Of a stretch of 64,000 bases of DNA, positions 25,263-32,731 are shown one piece after another (within the stretch, counting starts at the first letter, position 1; each line of letters starts with the position of its first letter). The notes under the pieces are model-generated. The model was not told where the DNA came from. It ran no database searches and saw only the letters and a program-made list of their open reading frames with translations. The stretch spans positions 2,976,001-3,040,000 of the forward strand of contig NZ_CP106736.1 of the NCBI RefSeq assembly GCF_030035605.1. Direction: 5' to 3'. A program made the position numbers and the translations under genes. The stretch is from Silvimonas soli (GTDB lineage Bacteria > Pseudomonadota > Gammaproteobacteria > Burkholderiales > Chitinibacteraceae).

Positions 25263-26159
25263 TCAACCGGCGCTGGCTTTCTGTTTCAGCCATGCCACAA
25301 AAGTAGCGACGGCTGGCCGCCATGGCGGGGCCTCTGGCGCCACAATCCAGTAGGCACCCGGCATGGGTACGGTCAAATCAAACAGCTTTACCAGTTTGCC
25401 CGATGCCAGTTCTGGTTGAATCAATGATGCCCGAGCCAGACCAATGCCCTGACCTTCAGCTGCAGCTTGCACCAGCAGGGCCGAATCGTTGAACACCATG
25501 CTGCCTTGGGGCTCAGAACCCGCAATGCCGGCGGCCTCAAACCAGCGCGCCCACGGCTCGGTGTCCGAACGCAGCAGCAAATAACGGGAGAGGTCCGCCG
25601 GACGGGCGGGTAAACCTCCCGCCAGATGCGGGCTGGCAACCACCACAAACTCGTCATCCATCAAATGCTCCAGGTACAAGCCTGGCCATTTGCCTTCACC
25701 GACCCGAATTCCCAGATCGATATCTTCTGCCGCCAGGTTTTCCCGGGTTTTGGTTGAACGTATCCACAACTCGATATGCGGATGCTGGCCAATAAATTCA
25801 CCCAGCCGCGGCGTGAGCCACTTGGCCGCAAACGAAGGCAAGCAGGTAATGACCAGGCGCGGACGCTGCTGCTCTTGCGCAATCGCAGAAATCTCACTGG
25901 CAATAGCGCCAAACGCGCCATTCAACGTGCTCGCCAAGCGTTGCCCTTGTGGTGTCAGCACCACGCCACGTCCGTGGCGGGCAAAGAGCTTGAACCCCAG
26001 TTGCGATTCAAGTGCCTTGATCTGATGACTGATCGCCCCGTGAGTCACAAACAATTCGTCGGCTGCGCGTGCCAGATTGCCCAGCCTGGCGGCAGCCTCA
26101 AAGGCCCGTAACGCCGACAACGAGGGCAAGCGGCCGGGTGATTTTAATGGTGAATCCAT
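25263..26159 (-). CDS. LysR family regulator (GcvA-like)
   Basis: A 298-residue LysR regulator. The winged helix-turn-helix is near residues 14-75 (LRAFEAAARLGNLARAADELFVTHGAISHQIKALE) and the effector domain begins at about 95. The sequence style (LPSFAAKWLTPRLGEF, DLGIRVGEGKWPG) is that of the GcvA group, which includes amino-acid and beta-lactamase regulators. It is divergent from the DUF2917-rhodanese pair, its most likely target, with a 12-bp palindrome between them. Confidence 0.9.
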   Translation of the reverse strand: MDSPLKSPGRLPSLSALRAFEAAARLGNLARAADELFVTHGAISHQIKALESQLGFKLFARHGRGVVLTPQGQRLASTLNGAFGAIASEISAIAQEQQRPRLVITCLPSFAAKWLTPRLGEFIGQHPHIELWIRSTKTRENLAAEDIDLGIRVGEGKWPGLYLEHLMDDEFVVVASPHLAGGLPARPADLSRYLLLRSDTEPWARWFEAAGIAGSEPQGSMVFNDSALLVQAAAEGQGIGLARASLIQPELASGKLVKLFDLTVPMPGAYWIVAPEAPPWRPAVATFVAWLKQKASAG

Positions 26160-26178
26160 TTCATCTATCCGTGCAAAA

Positions 26179-26190
26179 ACAATCGATTGT
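26179..26190. promoter_or_regulatory. Palindrome between the LysR gene and the DUF2917 gene
   Basis: ACAATCGATTGT is a perfect 12-bp palindrome 20 bp upstream of the LysR start, in the 108-bp divergent gap. It is placed where a LysR autoregulatory site would be expected. Confidence 0.5.
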
Positions 26191-26267
26191 CATATACCAC
26201 TGCAAGCATAAAAATCCTTACATAGCAGCAACTAAAGGCTGCTCTGCCCTGAGTCAGGAGGATTGTG

Positions 26268-26525
26268 ATGGTGAATCAATCTATCAGTATTTTGCTGGAT
26301 TTGCACAACGCAGAAGTGATCGCAACCAGTGATCGCAGCGTGCGGATCATTAGCGGAAACGCGTGGTTGACCGATGCTTCTGGTCAGGACGTGCTGCTGG
26401 CGCAGGGCACTCATTATCAAGGTTGTGGGCTGACAGTGATCGAAGCGCTGGATGACGCCCGTATTGAATTCGGACCGGTGCGAACCAGTGCCACGACGTT
26501 AAGAAAATTTTTTCATGGAGTGTGA
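26268..26525 (+). CDS. DUF2917 domain protein
   Basis: An 85-residue protein matching DUF2917: a small cupin-like beta fold (VRIISGNAWLTDASGQDVLLAQGTHY). AGGAGGA is five bases before the ATG at 26268; a GTG at 26265 is also possible. It ends 3 bases before the rhodanese gene, so the two form an operon. The function is unknown. The family often lies beside LysR regulators. Confidence 0.75.
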   Translation: MVNQSISILLDLHNAEVIATSDRSVRIISGNAWLTDASGQDVLLAQGTHYQGCGLTVIEALDDARIEFGPVRTSATTLRKFFHGV

Positions 26526-26528
26526 CCG

Positions 26529-26927
26529 ATGGACGACCAGTTTCAGTATTACTCGCGCAAGCTGCAATACGAGATCGATGCCGCTGACCTGATGCATATT
26601 CTTAAGACCAGTAAAAAAGTCGTGATTGTCGATGCTCGCTCTCCAGAGGCCTTTTTGAATGAGCACATCCCCGGCGCAATCAGTTTTCCTCATCGGCAAA
26701 TGTACGAGCACACCACCGACGTGCTGGCGCGGGATGTCTTGTATGTGACGTATTGCGACGGAATCGGCTGCAACGCATCGACTAAGGGCGCACTACAACT
26801 GGCACGGCTGGGCTTTGAGGTGCGGGAGTTGATTGGTGGTCTGGACTGGTTTAAACGCGACGGCTATGCCACTGAAGGATTGCTGGCACCAACACAGCCC
26901 GTCGCTGAAGTGGTTTGCGCTTGCTAG
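26529..26927 (+). CDS. Single-domain rhodanese-like sulfurtransferase
   Basis: A 132-residue rhodanese. It has the entry motif VIVDARSPEAFLNEHIPGAI and the active-site loop YCDGIGCNASTKGA, where the first Cys is the persulfide-forming residue. A second loop Cys and the Ala-Ser after it differ from the common CxxGxRS form but occur in a known subgroup. The C-terminus ends in CAC, which may be a further thiol site. GGAG inside the end of the preceding gene is its ribosome binding site. The sulfur acceptor is unknown. Confidence 0.85.
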   Translation: MDDQFQYYSRKLQYEIDAADLMHILKTSKKVVIVDARSPEAFLNEHIPGAISFPHRQMYEHTTDVLARDVLYVTYCDGIGCNASTKGALQLARLGFEVRELIGGLDWFKRDGYATEGLLAPTQPVAEVVCAC

Positions 26928-27300
26928 ATAGATGTCGCTCAGGGGCAGAAGCGGAACGGTTGATGAGGGTGGGGGACTGCAGGCGCAGTTCCCCACACTT
27001 ATGTTTGTGGCTCGGGTTTATGAGTACCCCTCGCTACTTGGTAGCATCGGCACCTGCGCATGCCGTCCCGTGTATGGTTTATTGAAAGCTGCAAGATTCA
27101 GATGCTTTTCCGGTGATTGCTCCCTGCTGCATACTCCAATTCTGACGGCGGATTCAGTGCCTCGCTGATGGCCGCATCCTTGGCGCCGTAGCATGCTGTC
27201 TATTCGCTACTTCATAGCGTAGCCGCACAGGGCCGGGGTAAATTGCGGTTGTGCCAGAGCGGGTAACGAGCACTAACAACATCTACAAAAGGAAATCGCC
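26928..27300. other. Intergenic stretch, no gene recognised
   Basis: A 373-base gap before the first His-rich gene. A 78-codon plus-strand frame (26932-27168) has no family resemblance and only a poor ribosome binding site. AAAAGGAAA just before 27301 is the ribosome binding site of the next gene. No clear promoter or terminator was found. Confidence 0.4.
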
Positions 27301-27732
27301 ATGACCAAACACTTCCTGATTGCAGCTATGGCTGCTGCGGCGCTCACGCTGGGTTCTGCCGCTAGTTACGCCGACGATGACCACAATGATCATCATCAGT
27401 CGCATGAGCAAGACCAACATCATGGCCACGATGACGATCACCACGATCAAGGTCATCACGATCAAGGCCACGCGCATCACGCACCGCCGCCCCAGCAAGA
27501 CCGCCACTGGGCTTCCCGCGACGATTGGCGCCGCGCCCATGCCAAGCACCTGAAGGGCAAGTACTTCGATGACTGGCGCACGGGTTATCGCTATCAGCCT
27601 GGCCAGTATGTCTGGTACAACGGTCGCGCCTATGAGCCAGCGCGTCCGCTGAGCGAAGCCGAAGTGCGCATGACGCCAAATCTGGGCTCCGGAATCTGGC
27701 TGGATGTAACGGCGAGTATCCCGCTGAACTAA
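27301..27732 (+). CDS. Secreted histidine-rich protein, tandem paralog 1
   Basis: A 143-residue exported protein. A signal peptide (MTKHFLIAAMAAAALTLGSAASYA) is followed by about 40 residues very rich in His and Asp (repeats such as HDDDHHDQGHHDQGHAHH). After a linker comes a compact C-terminal module, DDWRTGYRYQPGQYVWYNGRAYEP to IWLDVTASIPLN. The Y-x-G-x-V-W-Y-x-G-x-x-Y pattern recalls CBM5/12 chitin-binding modules, and the overall layout recalls RcnB-type nickel/cobalt proteins; neither is certain. The His/Asp stretch is likely to bind divalent metal in the periplasm. AAGGA precedes the ATG. Confidence 0.75.
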   Translation: MTKHFLIAAMAAAALTLGSAASYADDDHNDHHQSHEQDQHHGHDDDHHDQGHHDQGHAHHAPPPQQDRHWASRDDWRRAHAKHLKGKYFDDWRTGYRYQPGQYVWYNGRAYEPARPLSEAEVRMTPNLGSGIWLDVTASIPLN

Positions 27733-27763
27733 AACAGTTCAGCAGCAGTTGGCATTCATGAAA

Positions 27764-27794
27764 AATGGCAGCGCCAGTCCGGGCTGCCGTTTTC
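27764..27794 (+). terminator. Probable terminator between the His-rich paralogs
   Basis: Stem ATGGCAGC / GCTGCCGT (one G-T pair) with a 10-base loop, followed by TTTTC. The T-run is short. Confidence 0.6.
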
Positions 27795-27882
27795 TATTGC
27801 TGGCGCGGGTTTCCACGATGTTTTATTGATTTTTAGTCTCGAAATGGCGAACGATAACCTGCGGTGCGGCTTTCGGATCTCG

Positions 27883-27904
27883 TAACAATGAGTACGAATT
27901 GTTA
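27883..27904. promoter_or_regulatory. Inverted repeat upstream of the second His-rich gene
   Basis: TAACAAT and ATTGTTA, perfect 7-bp arms separated by 8 bp, 73 bp before the start at 27977. It has operator-like spacing (arm centres 15 bp apart). The regulator is unknown. Confidence 0.4.
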
Positions 27905-27976
27905 ACTGCCTAACAGTGAGTCTGTCCGAACCCGGGCACGATGATTCCCATGGCAACACAGAACAAGGAGAACATC

Positions 27977-28405
27977 ATGAAGACAGCACGCAAGCAACAT
28001 TGGGCAACCCTGCTGGTCGCACTGGTTATGACCGGCAGTATGACTGCCGCTTTTGCTGACCACGACCACGGTGATGATCACTGGCACGATGACCATCATG
28101 ACCAACGGCACGACGATCGCGACTGGCATCATGACAACGGGCACGGCCATGGTTATGGCCACGGGCACTGGGATCACGATGACAGCCGCTGGCATGAGCG
28201 GTGGCGTTGGGATGGCTGGCAGCAAGCGCATTACCATCATTTCAGCGACTGGCGCCCAGGCTACGTCTATCAGCCGGGTCAATGGGTCTGGTATCAGGGC
28301 CACGCCTATGAAGCCCGGGTTCCGGTCACTGCAACTGTGAATGTGGTGCCGATCCGTTCGCCGAATGCCTGGCTGGATATTTCGGCGTCCATCCCACTGA
28401 ATTGA
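27977..28405 (+). CDS. Secreted histidine-rich protein, tandem paralog 2
   Basis: A 142-residue exported protein built like its neighbour: signal peptide (LVALVMTGSMTAAFA), a His/Asp/Gly/Trp-rich segment (DHDHGDDHWHDDHHDQRHDD and on through GHGHGYGHGH), then the same C-terminal module (DWRPGYVYQPGQWVWYQGHAYEA ... WLDISASIPLN). The endings are nearly identical while the His-rich parts differ in length and composition, as expected when low-complexity DNA drifts after duplication. AAGGAG is six bases before the ATG at 27977. A role in metal binding is likely. Binding to chitin or cell wall by the C-terminal module is speculative. Confidence 0.75.
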   Translation: MKTARKQHWATLLVALVMTGSMTAAFADHDHGDDHWHDDHHDQRHDDRDWHHDNGHGHGYGHGHWDHDDSRWHERWRWDGWQQAHYHHFSDWRPGYVYQPGQWVWYQGHAYEARVPVTATVNVVPIRSPNAWLDISASIPLN

Positions 28406-28548
28406 GTGTGATGTGTCGGAGATAAGTACGCAGGATGGATTAGATGTCGCCCGACAAAACATTCGCTCAATGAGCGTGAATGTACGGAGCGCCAGCTTCT
28501 GCTGTTGAGCATGCGTCCCCGTACTCCGCCCGGTACGCAAATGAAATA

Positions 28549-28583
28549 CAAAAGGCCCGCCTGATCACTCAGACGGGCCTTTT
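28549..28583. terminator. Bidirectional terminator between the His-rich gene and valS
   Basis: Stem AAAGGCCCG-C-CTGA / TCAG-A-CGGGCCTTT, loop TCAC, with a T-run after it on the plus strand and an A-run before it that serves the minus strand. It lies between convergent genes. Confidence 0.8.
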
Positions 28584-28646
28584 GCTTGCGGGTGAAACAC
28601 GGAGTTACTGGTTCAAGACCAGCTCCTCTGCATTAGTACACCACAC

Positions 28647-31451
28647 TTACGCGCCTAACTTGGCCAGTTGTGCCGCCAGTTGCACCAGCTTGCCTTCCAG
28701 TTCAGCGACCTGCGCGCGGTCTTTTTCTACGAGATGCGCTGGCGCTTTGTCGACGTAGCCGGGCTTTTCCAGCTTGGCTTTCAACTTGCCCAAACCGTCT
28801 TCCGTCTTGGTGATTTCCTTGGTCAGGCGCGCGGTTTCTGCGGCCTTGTCCACTTCTACCTTCAGCATCAGACGGGTTGTACCTGCCACGGCAATCGGAG
28901 CGTCATCGACCGGCAAAGTGGCAACGATATGCACTTCGGACAACTTGCATAGCGGCACCAGATACGGCGCGAACTTCTGCAACGCAGCGCCACCTTCGAG
29001 GAACAACGGCGCTTTCTGTGCCGGTGACAGACCCATTTCGCCACGCAGGTTGCGGGCAGCAAAGGCGAGCGCCTTGAGTTCCTCAACATCGGCGTTGGCG
29101 GCAGCGTCAATCTTGCTTTCATCGGCAATCGGCCATGCGGCCACCATGATTGACTCAGTGGTTTTGCGACCGGCCAGCGGCGCAACGGTTTGCCACAACT
29201 CTTCGGTAATGAACGGCATGATCGGGTGGACCAGACGCAAGATCACTTCCAGCACGCGAATCAAGGTGCGGCGGGTAGCGCGTTGCTGGGCTTCGGTACC
29301 GTGTTGGGCCGAAACCTTGGCCAACTCGATATACCAGTCGCAGTATTCGTTCCAGACGAACTCGTAAATGGCTTGTGCGGCCAGATCGAAACGGAAGGTA
29401 TCCAGCGCCAGGGTGACGTTTTTCTCGGCCTCTTGCAGCTTGCCGATAATCCAGCGATCGGCAAAACCGTAATCCAGTTCTGGCTCTTTGCCATCGACCA
29501 GGTCAAAGCCGCAATCCTTGCCTTCAACATTCATAAGCACGAAGCGGGTGGCATTCCACAACTTGTTGCAGAAGTTGCGATAACCTTCGCAGCGCTTCTG
29601 GTCAAAGTTGATGGAGCGACCCAGGCTGGCCAGACTGGCAAAGGTGAAGCGCAGCGCATCAACGCCATACGCCGGAATGCCATCCGGGAATTCTTTCTGG
29701 GTTTTGGCCGCCACTTGCGGGGCTTTTTCTGGCCGACGCAAACCGGTGGTACGTTTTTCCAGCAACGGTTCCAGCGCGATGCCGTCGATCAAATCCACCG
29801 GGTCCAGCACGTTGCCCTCGGACTTGGACATCTTCTTGCCTTCACCATCGCGCACCAGTCCGTGCACATACACATGCGTGAACGGCACCTTGCCGGTGAA
29901 ATGCGTGGTCATCATGATCATCCGGGCAACCCAGAAGAAAATAATGTCGTAGCCGGTAACCAGCACGGAGGAGGGCAGGAACGCCTTCAGTTCATCCGTG
30001 TTGTTGGGCCAGCCCAGCGACGAAAACGGCACCTGGGCCGAACTGAACCAGGTATCCAGCACATCGTTATCGCGGGTTAACGGCTTGCCACCCGATTGCG
30101 CCAGTGCTTCGGCTTCGGTACGGGCCACATAGACCTTGCCATCGGCATCGTACCAGGCGGGGATCTGATGCCCCCACCACAGCTGGCGGCTGATACACCA
30201 GTCTTCAATGTTCTTCAGCCACGCCTGGTAAGTGTTGACCCAATCGCCCGGTACAAACTGCACCTGGCCATCGTCGACCACATCCAGCGCTTTTTGCGTG
30301 ATGCTTTTGCCTGTGGCGTCCGGCTTGGTCATGGCGACAAACCATTGGTCCGTCAGCATCGGCTCAATGATCGTGCCGGTACGATCACCGCGCGGCACCA
30401 TCAATTTGTGTTTCTTCACTTCAACCAGGAAGCCTTGGGCTTCCAGATCGGCAACGATTTGCTTGCGTGCGGCAAAGCGATCCATGCCCTGGTAAACGGC
30501 TGGCGCTTCTTCGTTGATTTTGGCATCCAGCGTCAGGATGGAAATCTGCGGCAGATTGTGGCGTTGACCCACGGCGTAATCGTTGAAGTCGTGCGCCGGG
30601 GTCACTTTGACCACGCCAGTGCCGAACTCTTTATCGACGTAATCATCAGCAATGATCGGCAGTTCGCGATCACACAGCGGCAGCTTCACCGTCTTGCCGA
30701 TCAGATGCACGTAGCGCTCGTCTTCCGGGTGCACCATCACCGCCACGTCGCCCAGCATGGTTTCCGGGCGGGTGGTGGCGACGGTCAGGTGGGTCAGGCC
30801 GGTTTTGCTATCGGCTTCGACCAGCGGATAGCGGATGTGCCACAGATGGCCGTCTTCTTCTTCGCTCACGACTTCCAGGTTCGACACCGCCGTGCCCAGG
30901 ACCGGGTCCCAGTTCACCAGACGTTTGCCCCGATAAATGAGGCCTTGTTCGTACAGCCGCACGAAGACTTCGGTCACCGTGCCGGACATTTTGTCGTCCA
31001 TTGTGAAATATTCACGGCCCCAGTCTACGGACGCGCCCATGCGGCGCATCTGGCCCGTGATGGTGTCGCCCGATTGCTGCTTCCATTCCCACACTTTCTC
31101 AATAAACGCAGGGCGGCCAAGGTCATGGCGCGAGATACCTTGAGCATCCAGTTGGCGCTCTACCACGATCTGGGTAGCGATGCCGGCGTGGTCGGTGCCA
31201 GGCAGCCACAGGGTGTTATCGCCTTTCATGCGGTGATAGCGTGTCAAACCGTCCATAATGGTTTGATTGAAGGCGTGACCCATATGCAAAGTGCCGGTCA
31301 CATTGGGCGGCGGCAACTGGATGCAGAACGAAGGCGCGTTCAGATCCATGCTCGGGCTGAAATAGTTGGCTGATTCCCAGCGCGGGTACCAACTGGCTTC
31401 AATGGCTGCCGGTTCAAAGCTCTTGGCGAGTTGTTCGAGTGCTGTGCTCAT
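28647..31451 (-). CDS. valS: Valyl-tRNA synthetase
   Basis: A 934-residue class Ia synthetase that charges tRNA-Val. HIGH is in PPNVTGTLHMGHAF and KMSKS in GEGKKMSKSEGN. The editing domain has the TTRPETMLGDVAV motif. The anticodon-binding domain and the C-terminal coiled coil (LTKEITKTEDGLGKLKAKLE) are intact. I chose the ATG at 31451: a TATAAT on the minus strand at 31489-31484 would start transcription near 31477, leaving an upstream ATG at 31475 essentially leaderless. Confidence 0.98.
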   Translation of the reverse strand: MSTALEQLAKSFEPAAIEASWYPRWESANYFSPSMDLNAPSFCIQLPPPNVTGTLHMGHAFNQTIMDGLTRYHRMKGDNTLWLPGTDHAGIATQIVVERQLDAQGISRHDLGRPAFIEKVWEWKQQSGDTITGQMRRMGASVDWGREYFTMDDKMSGTVTEVFVRLYEQGLIYRGKRLVNWDPVLGTAVSNLEVVSEEEDGHLWHIRYPLVEADSKTGLTHLTVATTRPETMLGDVAVMVHPEDERYVHLIGKTVKLPLCDRELPIIADDYVDKEFGTGVVKVTPAHDFNDYAVGQRHNLPQISILTLDAKINEEAPAVYQGMDRFAARKQIVADLEAQGFLVEVKKHKLMVPRGDRTGTIIEPMLTDQWFVAMTKPDATGKSITQKALDVVDDGQVQFVPGDWVNTYQAWLKNIEDWCISRQLWWGHQIPAWYDADGKVYVARTEAEALAQSGGKPLTRDNDVLDTWFSSAQVPFSSLGWPNNTDELKAFLPSSVLVTGYDIIFFWVARMIMMTTHFTGKVPFTHVYVHGLVRDGEGKKMSKSEGNVLDPVDLIDGIALEPLLEKRTTGLRRPEKAPQVAAKTQKEFPDGIPAYGVDALRFTFASLASLGRSINFDQKRCEGYRNFCNKLWNATRFVLMNVEGKDCGFDLVDGKEPELDYGFADRWIIGKLQEAEKNVTLALDTFRFDLAAQAIYEFVWNEYCDWYIELAKVSAQHGTEAQQRATRRTLIRVLEVILRLVHPIMPFITEELWQTVAPLAGRKTTESIMVAAWPIADESKIDAAANADVEELKALAFAARNLRGEMGLSPAQKAPLFLEGGAALQKFAPYLVPLCKLSEVHIVATLPVDDAPIAVAGTTRLMLKVEVDKAAETARLTKEITKTEDGLGKLKAKLEKPGYVDKAPAHLVEKDRAQVAELEGKLVQLAAQLAKLGA

Positions 31452-31483
31452 GTATGGGACCGGGTTGCGATGCAAAACCGGGA

Positions 31484-31489
31484 ATTATA
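31484..31489 (-). promoter_or_regulatory. Probable -10 element of valS
   Basis: TATAAT on the minus strand, 33 bp upstream of the chosen valS start. No convincing -35 at 16-18 bp was found. Confidence 0.45.
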
Positions 31490-31658
31490 CTGTTTTGGCA
31501 GCTATCCGGCTGAAACTGCAAGCAATTTGCCCGGGGCAAGCAGCAAACTTGCGGCAGTGCGGTGATGTCTGACGCAGTTTTAGGCCATATCGAGCTTGGA
31601 TAAAGCAGGAAATGTCCCACAATGAAGTCTTGTTGCAACGCACTTTGGAGAAACCACC

Positions 31659-31964
31659 ATGTCTGTGAATTCAAACGAAGAACAATTGATTGATGATCTG
31701 CAAACCGTGTTGACCGATACCGAAGAGCTGCTGCGCGATGCGGTAGGCGAGACCGGTGAAAAGGCGCGTCTGTTGCGCAGCAAGATCGCGGCCAACTTGC
31801 AAACCGCCAAGGCCAAACTGGGAGAGACCGAGCGACTGGTCTCCGAAAAAGCCAAAGAAGCCGCCAAGGTGACCGATGAATATGTTCACGATCATCCGTG
31901 GCAATCGATTGGTATCGCGGCAGGCGTGGGCTTTTTGCTCGGCATGCTGGTTTGCCGTCGTTAA
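31659..31964 (+). CDS. yqjD: DUF883 (ElaB/YqjD-like) ribosome-associated membrane protein
   Basis: A 101-residue protein with a charged helical body (LIDDLQTVLTDTEELLRDAVGETGEKARLLRSKIAANL) and a C-terminal membrane helix ending in GFLLGMLVCRR, the C-tail-anchored layout of ElaB/YqjD. In E. coli these bind inactive ribosomes at the membrane in stationary phase; the same role here is inference. GGAG precedes the ATG. It is the first gene of a three-gene operon. Confidence 0.9.
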   Translation: MSVNSNEEQLIDDLQTVLTDTEELLRDAVGETGEKARLLRSKIAANLQTAKAKLGETERLVSEKAKEAAKVTDEYVHDHPWQSIGIAAGVGFLLGMLVCRR

Positions 31965-31979
31965 CCGGGCGGGAGCCGC

Positions 31980-32366
31980 ATGAGTGAAGAACGTGACGCC
32001 CACGATGCACATCATCGTGGGTTGGCGCAGCGCCTGGCCTCCAGTCTGGTGGGCCTGGCGCATAACCACCTTTCCCTGCTGGGGCTGGAACTGGAAGAAG
32101 AGCGCGAGCGTCTTGTTCTGGTTGCCGCTCTGGTTCTGGTTGGCGCTGGCGTGGTCTGGCTGGGACTCGGGGTACTGTCGGTTGCTGTGGTGTGGTGGGT
32201 CAGCGAGCAATGGCGCTGGCTGGCCTTGCTGATCGTGGCCGCAGTTTATCTGTTGGGTGGGCTGGTTTGTCTGCGTTATGCCTGGCAAACCGTAACCAGT
32301 GCGCCCAAGCCTTTTGCCGCTACGCTGGAGCAATTGCGTAAAGACCGGGAGCAATTTTTGCCATGA
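31980..32366 (+). CDS. yqjE: YqjE-like phage-holin-family membrane protein
   Basis: A 128-residue protein with two membrane helices (LVLVAALVLVGAGVVWLGLGV and WLALLIVAAVYLLGGLVCLRY) after an amphipathic start (LAHNHLSLLGLELEEER), typical of the YqjE family. It begins 15 bases after yqjD and overlaps the next gene by 4 bp. The family's role is unknown, despite the holin name. Confidence 0.88.
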   Translation: MSEERDAHDAHHRGLAQRLASSLVGLAHNHLSLLGLELEEERERLVLVAALVLVGAGVVWLGLGVLSVAVVWWVSEQWRWLALLIVAAVYLLGGLVCLRYAWQTVTSAPKPFAATLEQLRKDREQFLP

Positions 32367-32659
32367 GTACACTGACACGGCGCGAATTGCGGGAGCTACG
32401 CAAGACGACTTTGCAACTGCAGGCGGATGCTCACCGCATGCAACTGGCCCAGGATTGGGAAACCCTGAGGTCGCCCTTCAAAAAAGGCAAAGCCGCACGC
32501 GGGATACTGAGTGCTTTTACTGGCCCGGCTGGCTTCGTTGATGTAGCCACGGTGCTGCTGGCCCGTGGCCGTTTGTCGTGGATCGCCAAAGGCTTGCCGC
32601 TGGCTCTGACTGGCTGGCGCATAGCACGCGCGATACGTAAATGGCTGCACAAAGCCTGA
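32363..32659 (+). CDS. yqjK: YqjK-like protein
   Basis: A 98-residue basic protein. The N-terminal helix (TRRELRELRKTTLQLQADAHRMQLAQDW) matches the YqjK-like family and position. The rest (GPAGFVDVATVLLARGRLSWIAKGLPLALTGW) is partly hydrophobic and may associate with the membrane. It is the last gene of the yqjD-yqjE-yqjK cluster, coupled through ATGA. Confidence 0.75.
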   Translation: MSTLTRRELRELRKTTLQLQADAHRMQLAQDWETLRSPFKKGKAARGILSAFTGPAGFVDVATVLLARGRLSWIAKGLPLALTGWRIARAIRKWLHKA

Positions 32660-32681
32660 ATCACATGCCCTGAATGAATTG

Positions 32682-32707
32682 CGGCGGTGAGGTTGAGCTC
32701 ACCGCCG
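32682..32707. terminator. Stem-loop between convergent genes, possible terminator
   Basis: Perfect 10-bp stem CGGCGGTGAG / CTCACCGCCG with loop GTTGAG, between the ends of yqjK and the acidic protein gene. There is no T-run, so a terminator role rests on its position. Confidence 0.45.
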
Positions 32708-32731
32708 ACAATTGCTATGTCGTTAGCAAAA

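Noticed and set aside
26932..27168. 78-codon frame in the gap before the His-rich genes
   Set aside because: No ribosome binding site of note, no similarity, and Cys/Arg-rich sequence as in non-coding DNA.
27380..28190. Repetitive CATCATGACCAC-like DNA, first suspected to be a tandem repeat or CRISPR remnant
   Set aside because: It encodes the His/Asp-rich segments of two proteins; unit lengths are irregular and there are no spacers.
30096..31373. Plus-strand open frame of 425 codons
   Set aside because: Antisense to valS, whose HIGH, KMSKS and editing motifs are intact; the translated sequence has no recognisable domain.
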